Origin: an uncultured Atopobium sp.
GTDB taxonomy: Bacteria; Actinomycetota; Coriobacteriia; Coriobacteriales; Atopobiaceae
Length of the DNA: 43,941 bases
Direction: 5' to 3'
NCBI GenBank assembly: GCA_946647055.1
Contig: CAMPCT010000001.1
Coordinates: forward strand, 1-43,941
Under the pieces are notes generated by a model. That model was not told the DNA's origin, did no database searches, and was given only the letters and a program-made list of their open reading frames with translations. The position numbers and the translations under genes are program-made. This document shows, piece by piece, positions 1 through 7,356 of the stretch. The first letter of the stretch is position 1. Each line of letters begins with the position of its first letter.

Positions 1-496
1 CGCAGCGCTCGAACGAGATGTTCTCGTCGTGGTCGCCCAGCTCGGCCTTGGTGGAGGGGGTGAAGATGGGCTCGGGGAGCTTGGAGGCCTCGACCAGGCC
101 GTCGGGCAGCTTGATGCCGCAGACCGTGCCGTCGACGTCGTAGGTCTTCTTGCCGGAGCCGGTGAGGTAGCCACGCACGATGCACTCGATGGGGAGGGTC
201 TGCGCCTTCTTGACCAGCATGGAGCGGCCGGTGAGGTAGCTGGCGTAGGGCGCGAACTCCTCGGGGAAGTCGGCCGGGTCGAGCGAGATCACGTGGTTGG
301 GGACGAGGTCGGCGAACTTGTCGAACCAGAACGCCGAGATGCGCGTGAGGACCTCGCCCTTGTGGGGGATCTCGTCCGGGAGGATGAAGTCGAATGCGCT
401 GATGCGGTCGCTCGCGACCATGAGGAGGCTGTCGCCGCAATCATAGATGTCGCGGACCTTGCCGTGAGAGTCGGGACGGATGTCCATGGAAGCCAT
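1..496 (-). CDS. purC: SAICAR synthetase (phosphoribosylaminoimidazole-succinocarboxamide synthase), 3' part outside window
   Basis: Joins CAIR and aspartate using ATP in purine biosynthesis. The 165 codons visible from the start contain typical PurC features: the N-terminal KVRDIYD segment with SDRISAFD, the central [10 protein letters not shown] loop, and the SFERC segment at the window edge. The gene runs off the left end, so the C-terminal part is unseen. I chose the ATG at 496 because an AGGAAGGGGAG ribosome-binding stretch lies just upstream on the minus strand; a second ATG three codons later is possible. It is on the same strand as purB at 4956-6302, but REP elements and a two-component system separate them, so they are not one simple operon. 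Confidence 0.95.
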   Translation of the reverse strand, partial: MASMDIRPDSHGKVRDIYDCGDSLLMVASDRISAFDFILPDEIPHKGEVLTRISAFWFDKFADLVPNHVISLDPADFPEEFAPYASYLTGRSMLVKKAQTLPIECIVRGYLTGSGKKTYDVDGTVCGIKLPDGLVEASKLPEPIFTPSTKAELGDHDENISFERC

Positions 497-588
497 TGGG
501 CTCGCTCCCCTTCCTGGGATTGTGGTGCCTATGCAGTCAAAGAATCATTGTACCGCAGCAGGACGCCGAGGAAGCCGTGACGGGCCGT

Positions 589-635
589 GACCAAAAGGGG
601 ACGTTTCCCCTTTGCGTCCGACGCAAAGGGGACAG
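589..635 (+). repeat. REP-like palindromic element, family A, left copy
   Basis: Begins GACCAAAAGGGGACGTTTCC and contains an inner palindrome around CTTTGCGTCCGACGCAAAG. It recurs almost identically in inverted orientation at 852-897, and a shorter related hairpin lies at 3316-3350. Short GC-rich intergenic palindromes in several inverted copies are typical of REP sequences mobilised by RAYT transposases. That mechanism is an inference here. Confidence 0.8.
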
Positions 636-708
636 AAGTGGTGGTTGGTCGGCCGGACGCGCGGAGCCACGAGGCCCTGCCGTGACTTCGCGGGCTGCGA
701 GGAGGAGG

Positions 709-772
709 GGCGCAGTGGTCAGGCCGCGTTGTCCGAGCCGCCAGAGGCGGCGAGTCCGCGGCCTGCTGCGCC
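709..772. other. Long interrupted hairpin in the centre of a REP-bounded 309-bp element
   Basis: Three consecutive stems nest around one loop. GGCGCAG (709-715) pairs with CTGCGCC (766-772), CAGGCCGCG (720-728) with CGCGGCCTG (757-765), and GCCGCC (737-742) with GGCGGC (746-751), giving 22 possible pairs in 64 nt. Outside it, CCACGAGG (667-674) pairs with CCTCGTGG (810-817). The whole 589-897 segment therefore looks like one imperfect palindrome bounded by inverted REPs. No convincing gene lies in 497-901. It could be a structured RNA, a non-autonomous mobile element, or simply a bulky terminator for the genes on either side. Confidence 0.6.
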
Positions 773-851
773 ATGACGACGAGCGCCTGGCCCACGCGGA
801 ACGGCGGGACCTCGTGGTCCCGTCAGCAAGGCCAGGCCTGCGTCAGCAGGT

Positions 852-897
852 CTGTCCCCTTTGGCTCGGAGCCAAAGGGAAACGTCCCCTTTTGGTC
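852..897 (-). repeat. REP-like palindromic element, family A, right copy (inverted)
   Basis: The reverse complement starts with GACCAAAAGGGGACGTTTCC and follows the copy at 589-635 nearly base for base, except in the inner palindrome (GGCTCCGAGCC against GCGTCCGACGC). That change is compensated so the stem is kept. It ends four bases before the stop codon of the histidine kinase gene. Confidence 0.8.
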
Positions 898-901
898 ATC
901 C

Positions 902-2416
902 TTACTGACCGAGCTTCTTGCGGGGAAGGTGCAGGGTGAACGTGGAGCCGCGACCGAGCTCGGACTCCACCGAGACGTGGCCGTGGTGCTTGTCGGCAAT
1001 CTCCTTGGTGACGGACAGGCCCACGCCGAGACCGCCGCTCTCCTGGACGCGGCTGGCATCGGAGCGCCAGAAGCGGTTGAACACGCGCGAGAGGTCCTCG
1101 GGGGCGATGCCCATGCCCGTGTCCTCGACGCTGATGAGCACGTCCTCGCGGTCCTGCGAGACCTTGACGATGACCCAGCCGCCCTCGCTCGTGTAGCGCA
1201 TGGCATTGGAGAGGAAGTTGGTCACGGCCTGGGTCACCATGTCTGGGTCGACCATCGCCAGGCACTCGCCATAGGGCGTCTCGTCGTCGAAGCGCAGGCG
1301 CAGGTCCTTTGCCTGGAAGAGCTGTTCCTGCGAGGTCACGAGGTTGCGAACGAGGCTCACGATGTCGGTCTCCACCGGCTCGAAGGGGATGGAGCCGTTC
1401 TCGAGGCGCGACAGGCGCAGCATGGCGTCGACCAGACGAGCCAGGCGCTTGACCTCGTCGCGCACGACGCCAAGGTGTTCGGAGTCGGCCGGAAGCACGC
1501 CGTCCTGCATGGCCTCGACCGTGGCGAGCATGGCCATGAGGGGCGTGCGCAGCTCATGGGCGACGTCGGACGTGAGGCGCTTCTCCATGCGGACGTCACG
1601 CTCGAGGCGGTTGGCCATCGAGTCGAAGGTCTCGCCCAGACGACCCACCTCGTCGTCTCCCACGATGCCCGTGCGGGCCGTGAGGTCGCCGTTGCGAATC
1701 TGCGCGGCGGTGGAGGTGACGCGGTTGACCGGCTTGGCGATGGTGCGCGCAAAGCGCGAGCCGATGGCACTCGCCACGAGGATGGCGATGACCGCAGCGA
1801 GGAAGATCGCGTTGTACGAGGCGGTGCGGAAGGCGGTGTCTGCCTTGGTGAGCAGGCGGTCGTTGCCCAGGGCCCAGACGCGGACCGTTCCCACGACGAC
1901 GCCACTTGGTGTCGTGATGGGAGCGATGGCGATGGAGTCGGCATCAGTCGGCGCAAGGGAGACCATGGCCGGGGGCTCCTCCCCCTCGGAGCCCTCGCGC
2001 TGTCGGGCCTCGTGGCGCAGCGCTCCCATGGACGTGGGTGCCCACGTGTCGTCAAAGATGACGTTGCCGCCGGCATCGAGCACCTGGAAGCCGACGTCTG
2101 CCGAGATGGTCAGGGGGCTTTCGGCCCCGCCAATGACCTCCTCGTTCCAGGTTCCCACCTCCTCGTAGCGCTCGCCAAGCGTGGTGGCCGCCGCCTGAGC
2201 GACAGCCTCCATGTTGGAGCGGGCATACTCCTGGAACTCGCCCTCCCACACGGCGGCAAGGATGATGACCAGCACCATGACCGTCATGGCCGCGATGGCC
2301 GCGAAGGCCATCGACAGGCGACTGTCATACGACAGGTGCTTCTTCTGGGACTTGCGCTCGGTCTTCCACGAGGCTCGCGCCTCGCCCTCCTCGTGCAGGG
2401 TGTCTGTCGTTGCCAT
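902..2416 (-). CDS. Membrane sensor histidine kinase with HAMP domain
   Basis: Sensor partner of the response regulator encoded 21 nt upstream on the same strand; together they form a two-component system. In 504 residues there is a cytoplasmic N-terminus, a transmembrane segment at about 36-57, an extracytoplasmic sensor region at about 58-200, a second transmembrane segment at about 201-220, and a HAMP domain at about 221-275. The dimerisation domain has the H-box SDVAHELRTPL with phospho-accepting His287. The ATP-binding domain has an N-box (NFLSNAMRY, about 400-408), G1 (DTGMGI, 432-437) and G2 (GLGVGL, 463-468). All key residues are present. The signal sensed cannot be read from the sequence. 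The start codon lacks a strong ribosome-binding site, which suggests coupling to the upstream gene. Confidence 0.93.
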   Translation of the reverse strand: MATTDTLHEEGEARASWKTERKSQKKHLSYDSRLSMAFAAIAAMTVMVLVIILAAVWEGEFQEYARSNMEAVAQAAATTLGERYEEVGTWNEEVIGGAESPLTISADVGFQVLDAGGNVIFDDTWAPTSMGALRHEARQREGSEGEEPPAMVSLAPTDADSIAIAPITTPSGVVVGTVRVWALGNDRLLTKADTAFRTASYNAIFLAAVIAILVASAIGSRFARTIAKPVNRVTSTAAQIRNGDLTARTGIVGDDEVGRLGETFDSMANRLERDVRMEKRLTSDVAHELRTPLMAMLATVEAMQDGVLPADSEHLGVVRDEVKRLARLVDAMLRLSRLENGSIPFEPVETDIVSLVRNLVTSQEQLFQAKDLRLRFDDETPYGECLAMVDPDMVTQAVTNFLSNAMRYTSEGGWVIVKVSQDREDVLISVEDTGMGIAPEDLSRVFNRFWRSDASRVQESGGLGVGLSVTKEIADKHHGHVSVESELGRGSTFTLHLPRKKLGQ

Positions 2417-2437
2417 GGGGGCGCGTATGAGGACGGG

Positions 2438-3163
2438 CTACTGGGCCGTTGCTTCCGCGGCCGGCTTCTCGGGCGCCTCGAAGCGGTAGCCGACCCCGTG
2501 CACGGTGTAGAGCCAACGCGGGTTGCGCGGGTCGTCACCCAGCTTGGCGCGGAGGTTCTTGACGTGGGAGTCGATGGTGCGCTCGTAGCCCTCGAAGTCG
2601 TAGCCCAGGACCTTCTCGACCAGCTCCATGCGCGTGTAGACGCGACCCGGGTAGCGGGCGAGGGTGGTGAGCAGCTTGAACTCGGAGGCGGTGAGGTCGA
2701 CCTCCCTGCCCTCGACCATGACCTTGTGGCCCGAGATGTCGATGACGAGGTCGGCGAAGTCGAGCACCTCGACGGCCGGCTCGACGTCGACGCGGACGCG
2801 GCGCAGCAGGGCGCGGACGCGTGCGACCAGCTCGCGCGGCGAGAACGGCTTGATGAGGTAGTCGTCGGCGCCCAGCTCGAGGCCGATGATGCGGTCCTCG
2901 ACCTCGCCCTTGGCGGTGAGCATGATGATGGGGACGTCGGAGGTGTCGCGGATGGCCCGGCACACGCGCTCGCCCGAGAGCTTGGGGAGCATGAGGTCGA
3001 GGATGACGAGGTCGAAGGTGTGCTTCTCGAACTCCTCGACGGCGGACTGGCCGTCGCCGACACCACGCACCCAGTAGCCCTCGCGCTCGAGATAGGCGGC
3101 GACTGCGTCGCGGATTGCCTTCTCGTCCTCGACCAGCAGAATCTTCTTGACGTCCGAAGCCAT
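2438..3163 (-). CDS. OmpR/PhoB-family response regulator
   Basis: A DNA-binding regulator of 241 residues. The receiver domain (about 6-118) has the acidic pair in LLVEDE, phospho-acceptor Asp56 in the LVILDLMLP strand, and Lys105 in LIKPF. The C-terminal winged-helix effector domain (about 135-230) ends with the typical YTVHGVGYRF wing. The start at 3163 is preceded by GGGAGG six bases upstream; a longer frame to 3229 has no such site. The sensor kinase follows after 21 nt. Targets cannot be inferred. Confidence 0.94.
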   Translation of the reverse strand: MASDVKKILLVEDEKAIRDAVAAYLEREGYWVRGVGDGQSAVEEFEKHTFDLVILDLMLPKLSGERVCRAIRDTSDVPIIMLTAKGEVEDRIIGLELGADDYLIKPFSPRELVARVRALLRRVRVDVEPAVEVLDFADLVIDISGHKVMVEGREVDLTASEFKLLTTLARYPGRVYTRMELVEKVLGYDFEGYERTIDSHVKNLRAKLGDDPRNPRWLYTVHGVGYRFEAPEKPAAEATAQ

Positions 3164-3315
3164 GGCGGCCTCCCTTTTGTTGTGTCCTCTCGTCGCGGTT
3201 GTCGCGGCTGCTTGCGCGCCAGCGGGCACCGAGACGGCATACTGGCTTTCAGTTTACCCAGAAGGACCGGAAAAATCCACAGACGAGCCGCCAAATGTCC
3301 CAACCACGGCGGCCG

Positions 3316-3350
3316 GATGACCAAAAGGGGACGTTTCCCTTTTGGTCATC
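3316..3350. repeat. REP-like perfect hairpin, family A, solo copy
   Basis: A perfect 14-bp stem: GATGACCAAAAGGG pairs with CCCTTTTGGTCATC around GACGTTT. It shares the GACCAAAAGGGGACGTTTCC core with the copies at 589-635 and 852-897. A further fragment, CCCTTTTGGTC, follows at once. It lies just downstream of the lipoprotein gene (stop at 3367) and could also act as that gene's transcript end. Confidence 0.75.
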
Positions 3351-3366
3351 CCTTTTGGTCGCCAGG

Positions 3367-4578
3367 TTAGCCGAGGTCGAAGGTCCTGACCGTCACCGAG
3401 GCGGGATAGCCCGTCTCCTTGTCCTTGATGGTGGTATAGGTCACGAGCGTGGAGACCTCGCCCTCGCTCGCGGGGTACTCCCCATAGTCGAGGCTGCGGT
3501 CCTGGGCGAGCAGGACGCTGAACCTGAGCTCGTTGATGTCGATGACGAAGTACGACGCCCGGACCTTGACCACGAGCATGCCCTTGGTGGTGCCGCAGGC
3601 GCCTGCAACCGGCTCGAGCGGGACCGAGATGAAGGGACCGTCGCCCGTTCCCACGTAGGTTCCCATGTTGCCGAGCAGGCCACCCGAGCCGTAGTTGGCC
3701 TCGATCGAGAAGACGAACTCGTCGCCGAGGCGCGAGGCGCGGAAGGGCCGCACCGACTTGGGAAGGACGAGCTGGTCGACGACGGTCTTCATGTCGTCCG
3801 CGAGGTCGTAGGCGGTGATGCCGTAGAACTGGCCCTCCTCGGGGCGGACGCGTGGTGCGAGCGTGACGGTGCCCGACGAGACCGTGGGGGCGATGGCGAA
3901 GCGGCCGGGCGACTCGACGACGGCCGTGGCCTTCTCGCTTCCCAGCTTCCAGAGGTAGCAGAACGAGTGCTCGGTGGTCCTCGTGCCAAGGAGCGACGGC
4001 ATGACCTGCCAGATCACGCGGTCCCCCGTGCACGCCATCGTCGGCGGGTCAAAGTCGCGGTCGCCCTCCCACAGGAGCGCGGGCGTGCCCTCGAACGCGA
4101 CGCCCTTGAGCCTCTGGGCATAGAGGCGCCAGTCGCGGGTGAGCATGTTGAGCTCGACCCAGGCAAACGCCGTGTCCGAGCAGCGCGCGTCGAAGACGAC
4201 CCAGTTGGCCTCGGTGGTGAGCGGCTGGGCGACGAGGTCCGTGAGCTCGCCCGTGTCGATGTTGAAGACCGAGGCCTTGCACATCTGGCCTGACGTGTCG
4301 CCAAAGCCTATGACGGGGCGCAAGGTTCCCTCGGCAGGGTGCAGGACGCTGCCGAGCGGGAGGATCCAGGTGTGCGTCGCCTCGAGATGGTTGTCCACCT
4401 CGACGTAGCCCTCGAGGACGCTGGTCGCCGAGTCGCTGTCGACCACCACCGGGTCCGACGCCTCGTTGGAGGAGTCGTTGGCGCAGCCGGCAAGCGCGTC
4501 GAGCGTCACGAGCGCGATGCCCGCCGCCGCCGTGGCCTTGAGCATGCCCCTGCGCGAAATGTTCGTTTCCCGCGTCAT
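3367..4578 (-). CDS. Tat-exported lipoprotein of unknown function
   Basis: 403 residues beginning with a twin-arginine signal (SRRGMLK, residues 8-14), a hydrophobic stretch and a lipobox LAGC with Cys32. The product should therefore be exported folded and lipid-anchored on the outside of the membrane. The rest alternates short Trp/Tyr-rich strand-like segments, which suggests a beta-propeller-like fold; this is inference. I chose the start so that the signal peptide is at the N-terminus; the longer frame to 4812 overlaps the TSCPD gene. It lies 43 nt downstream of that gene and is probably co-transcribed with it. I do not recognise a specific family. Confidence 0.8.
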   Translation of the reverse strand: MTRETNISRRGMLKATAAAGIALVTLDALAGCANDSSNEASDPVVVDSDSATSVLEGYVEVDNHLEATHTWILPLGSVLHPAEGTLRPVIGFGDTSGQMCKASVFNIDTGELTDLVAQPLTTEANWVVFDARCSDTAFAWVELNMLTRDWRLYAQRLKGVAFEGTPALLWEGDRDFDPPTMACTGDRVIWQVMPSLLGTRTTEHSFCYLWKLGSEKATAVVESPGRFAIAPTVSSGTVTLAPRVRPEEGQFYGITAYDLADDMKTVVDQLVLPKSVRPFRASRLGDEFVFSIEANYGSGGLLGNMGTYVGTGDGPFISVPLEPVAGACGTTKGMLVVKVRASYFVIDINELRFSVLLAQDRSLDYGEYPASEGEVSTLVTYTTIKDKETGYPASVTVRTFDLG

Positions 4579-4621
4579 CCCACCGGTCGCCTTCCTATCA
4601 GCCAATGCCCGCCGACCCCGC

Positions 4622-4927
4622 CTAGAAGGACATGAAGCGCACGTTGACGGGCGCGGGGAGGTAGACGTCCCCCTCGGCCGCCTGCGCCGCACGAAGGCCG
4701 CGGGTGAGCTGGTCCGCGCAGCTGGTAGGCCGTCTGTCACAGGTGTTGCCCTCGAGGAGCTCCACGACCCGGTCGACCGGCATGCCCGCGAGCAGCTTGG
4801 AGATCGCCGCAAGGTTGCCGGGGCAGCCGCCCACGAAGTTGACCGACTCGATGGTCTGGCGACTCTCGTCCAGGTCTATGTTGATCATGCGCGCGCAGAC
4901 TCCACGCGGCCTGTAGTCGAAGTGCAT
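4622..4927 (-). CDS. Small TSCPD-domain protein (TIGR03905-like)
   Basis: 101 residues with the pattern of the small stand-alone TSCPD proteins: a beta-rich start (FDYRPRGVCARMI), the VNFVGGCPGNLAAISKLLAGM segment split by conserved Gly-Gly-Cys, and Cys-rich CDRRPTSCADQL close to the naming TSCPD motif. The same domain occurs at the C-terminus of some adenosylcobalamin-dependent ribonucleotide reductases. The function of the free-standing form is not established. Four cysteines could bind a metal. It lies between purB (28 nt upstream) and the lipoprotein gene on the same strand. Confidence 0.8.
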   Translation of the reverse strand: MHFDYRPRGVCARMINIDLDESRQTIESVNFVGGCPGNLAAISKLLAGMPVDRVVELLEGNTCDRRPTSCADQLTRGLRAAQAAEGDVYLPAPVNVRFMSF

Positions 4928-4955
4928 GGTTCGTCTCTCTCTTGACTCCTCGCGC

Positions 4956-6302
4956 CTAGTCGAAGCTCAGGGCCTCGAGGCGCTCGAACACCGGGGCGAT
5001 GCGACCAAGGAAGCTCCAGGGGTCGAAGATGGCGTCGAGCTGCTCTGCCGTGAGCGTGCACTCGTCGTCGGCCTCCAGGCGCTCGCGCAGGGTCGCGCCC
5101 TCGCGCGCCTGCTGGACGTCGTCCCACACGGCCATCGAGTTGCGCTGGACGATGGCATAGGCCGCCTCGCGCGTGATGCCCGTGTCGACCAGCGCCAGCA
5201 GGACCTTGGACGAGAAGATGAGCCCGCGCGTGGAGTCGAGGTTCGCCCGCATGCGCGCCGGGTAGAGGATGAGCCCGTCGATGATGCGGATGAGGCAGTG
5301 GAGCATGTGGTCGAGGGCGATGAAGCTGTCGGCCAGGGCGACGCGCTCGTTGGAGCTGTGGGAGATGTCGCGCTCGTGCCACAGCGCCACGTTGTCGAAG
5401 GCAACCTGGGCATTCGCCTTGACCACGCGCGAGAGGCCGCAGACCTTCTCGACGGTGATGGGGTTGCGCTTGTGCGGCATGGCGGAGCTGCCCTTCTGTC
5501 CCTTGCGGAAGGGCTCCTCGGCCTCGAGGGTGTCGGTCTTCTGGTGGTTGCGCACCTCGAGCGCGATGCGCTCGCAGGTCGCGGCGGTGGTGGCGAGGAC
5601 GCCGGCGAGGTAGGCGTGGTGATCGCGGGAGATGACCTGCGTGGAGAGCGGGTCGTGCGCCAGGCCCAGGTGCTCGCAGACGTAGGACTCGACGAAGGAG
5701 TCGATGGATGAGTAGGTGCCCACCGCACCGGAGATGGCGCCGACGGCGACCTGCTCGCGGGCGTCGCGCAGGCGCTCGAGGTCGCGGAAGAGCTCCCAGG
5801 CCCAGCTGCCGAACTTCATGCCAAAGGTCATGGGCTCGGCGTGGATGCCATGGGTGCGGCCCACGCAGAGGGTGTCGCGCTCCTCCAGGGCACGGCGACG
5901 GCAGATCTTGCCCAGCTGGCGGACGTCATCGATGATGATGTCGGTCGCCTGGGCCAGCTGGTAGCACAGGGCGGTGTCGCCCAGGTCGGAGCTGGTCATG
6001 CCGTAGTGGACCCAGCGGGAGGGCTTGGGCTCGCCCTCGGGGACCTCGGCGTCGATGTAGGAGCCCATGTTGGTGAGGAAGGCGATGACGTCGTGGTTGG
6101 TCACGGCCTCGATCTCGTCGACCTCGGCACGGTTGAACGCGGCGTGCGCACGGATGTAGGCGGCCTCCTCCCTGGTGATGCCGCACTGGCCAAGCTCGGC
6201 CTGGGCCTCGCAGGCCAGGACCTCGATCTCCTGCCAGATGGCGTACTTGTTCTCAAGCGAGAAGATGTGGCCCATCTCCGGACGCGTGTACCTGTCGATC
6301 AT
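4956..6302 (-). CDS. purB: Adenylosuccinate lyase
   Basis: Cleaves SAICAR and adenylosuccinate, releasing fumarate, in purine synthesis. The 448-residue protein carries the fumarase/aspartase superfamily signature GSSAMPHKRNP (271-281), the catalytic-histidine region GRTHGIHAEP (149-157) and the TSSDLGDT segment (103-110). Length is normal for the bacterial family. The ATG at 6302 has GGAAGGAG six bases upstream. The probable 5' untranslated region contains the left family-B REP element (6319-6369). Confidence 0.96.
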   Translation of the reverse strand: MIDRYTRPEMGHIFSLENKYAIWQEIEVLACEAQAELGQCGITREEAAYIRAHAAFNRAEVDEIEAVTNHDVIAFLTNMGSYIDAEVPEGEPKPSRWVHYGMTSSDLGDTALCYQLAQATDIIIDDVRQLGKICRRRALEERDTLCVGRTHGIHAEPMTFGMKFGSWAWELFRDLERLRDAREQVAVGAISGAVGTYSSIDSFVESYVCEHLGLAHDPLSTQVISRDHHAYLAGVLATTAATCERIALEVRNHQKTDTLEAEEPFRKGQKGSSAMPHKRNPITVEKVCGLSRVVKANAQVAFDNVALWHERDISHSSNERVALADSFIALDHMLHCLIRIIDGLILYPARMRANLDSTRGLIFSSKVLLALVDTGITREAAYAIVQRNSMAVWDDVQQAREGATLRERLEADDECTLTAEQLDAIFDPWSFLGRIAPVFERLEALSFD

Positions 6303-6318
6303 GCAAGCTCCTTCCAGG

Positions 6319-6369
6319 GAGACAGTTGGGGACGGTTCTCATCTGTCTCAGAGACAGCTGGGGACAGAC
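6319..6369 (+). repeat. REP-like element, family B, left flank of the RAYT gene
   Basis: 51 bp starting GAGACAGTTGGGGACGGTTC and ending with GGGGACAGAC, with an internal GTCTC/GAGAC palindrome. The reverse complement recurs at 7306-7356 with only three mismatches. The two copies therefore flank the transposase gene as inverted repeats. They share the GGGGAC-G-TT core with the family-A elements. Confidence 0.88.
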
Positions 6370-6394
6370 CTTAGTCGACCTCTTTTTCACTACC

Positions 6395-6400
6395 ATTCTA
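6395..6400 (-). promoter_or_regulatory. Possible -10 element for purB
   Basis: TAGAAT on the minus strand about 95 bases before the purB start. No good -35 hexamer is visible at 16-18 bp, so the call is weak. If real, the family-B REP lies within the purB leader RNA. Confidence 0.3.
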
Positions 6401-6477
6401 CAACAGGGCTTTTTGAGACCCCTCCGCCACCTCTCGCGGCGAGGTAAACCCAAGAAAGAACCTTGCCGTTCACAAAG

Positions 6478-6518
6478 TTTTCAACGGTGACTTTTCAACA
6501 ATGTGCTAGTTTTCAACA
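6478..6518 (+). promoter_or_regulatory. Three direct DnaA-box-like repeats upstream of the RAYT gene
   Basis: TTTTCAACG at 6478-6486, TTTTCAACA at 6492-6500 and TTTTCAACA at 6510-6518, all in one orientation. The same 9-mers occur in this window's origin region (33848-33856, 34803-34811, 36453-36461). They may bind DnaA, or may be an unrelated direct-repeat operator of the transposase gene. Confidence 0.5.
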
Positions 6519-6549
6519 TCACCACAGTACGTCGCAGAAGGGAGGGGCC

Positions 6550-7296
6550 GTGCCCCGAACATCAAGAAGCAAGAGCGAGTCTGGCCTATATCATGTCATG
6601 CTCCGGAGATCTGGTAGGCAGATCCTGTTCGAGGATGATTCCGACCGCACGGCGTTCCTTGCGACCACCTCGCGGGTCCTTGGCGAGGAGGGTCTCGAAC
6701 TGCTCGCCTGGTGCCTCATGGACAACCACGTTCACCTTGTCGTCTGCGACCATTGCGATTCGCTGAGCCGTGCCATGAAGAGAATCAACGTCTCCTATGC
6801 GCTCCGACTGAACCGCAAGTCGGGGCATGTGGGGCACATCTTCCAAGGGCGGTTCCTCAGCAAGCCCATCGACAGTGACTTGTACCTCCTCGAAGTCATT
6901 CGCTATGTCCACAACAACCCCGTCGAGGCCCATATCAGCTCAGCCAGCGACTATCCGTGGAGCAGCTTCGCCGAGTACGCATACGGGCGCAAGGGCATGA
7001 CGAGCACCGAGCTCGTCCTTGACATGCTCGACGGCCCAGAAGGCTTTGTCGAGTTCGTCACCCAGGGGACCCCAAAGGACGCCCCAGAGTTGTTGGGAAG
7101 GGTCTCAGAGACCGACGAGCTGCTTGCCCGAGCGAACGATGTCATAGGCTCGGATGCTTCCGAGATAGGACAGCTGCCAAAGGCACAGCGTGACGAGAAG
7201 GTCCGTCAGCTCGGGGCGGCGGGCCTCTCGATACGTCAAATCGAAAGGGTCACGGGAATAGGGAGAAATACCGTGAGCAGAGCCCTGCGCATATGA
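6550..7296 (+). CDS. REP-associated tyrosine transposase (RAYT, Y1/IS200-like)
   Basis: 248 residues of the HUH-type Y1 transposase family. The N-terminus (PRTSRSKSESGLYHVMLR) is the usual RAYT opening. The metal-binding HUH motif is in LMDNHVHLV (His60, His62), and the catalytic tyrosine is probably Tyr119 in IRYVHNNPV. A C-terminal helix-turn-helix (about 215-247, LSIRQIERVTGIGRNTVSR) resembles the DnaA-like domain seen on many RAYTs. The GTG at 6550 follows a GGGAGGGG ribosome-binding stretch; a TTG-started extension to 6463 would run through the DnaA-box-like repeats and is unlikely. The gene faces against its neighbours, is a single copy here, and is bracketed by inverted family-B REPs, its probable substrates. 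Confidence 0.92.
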   Translation: MPRTSRSKSESGLYHVMLRRSGRQILFEDDSDRTAFLATTSRVLGEEGLELLAWCLMDNHVHLVVCDHCDSLSRAMKRINVSYALRLNRKSGHVGHIFQGRFLSKPIDSDLYLLEVIRYVHNNPVEAHISSASDYPWSSFAEYAYGRKGMTSTELVLDMLDGPEGFVEFVTQGTPKDAPELLGRVSETDELLARANDVIGSDASEIGQLPKAQRDEKVRQLGAAGLSIRQIERVTGIGRNTVSRALRI

Positions 7297-7305
7297 TGGC
7301 CTCAC

Positions 7306-7356
7306 GTCTGTCCCCATCTGTCTCTGAGACAGTTGAGAACCGTCCCCAATTGTCTC
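7306..7356 (-). repeat. REP-like element, family B, right flank of the RAYT gene
   Basis: Inverted copy of 6319-6369 with three differences in 51 bp. It begins ten bases after the RAYT stop codon and its last two bases lie within the argH stop codon, so it abuts argH without any spacer. Confidence 0.88.

Noticed and set aside
773..3370. An open frame of 865 codons on the plus strand opposite the two-component system
   Set aside because: It is the antisense shadow of two clear genes in GC-rich DNA, with low-complexity residues and no recognisable domain.
6463..6549. TTG-started extension of the RAYT protein
   Set aside because: It would translate the DnaA-box-like repeats, lacks a ribosome-binding site, and family members begin at the GTG-encoded PRTSR segment.
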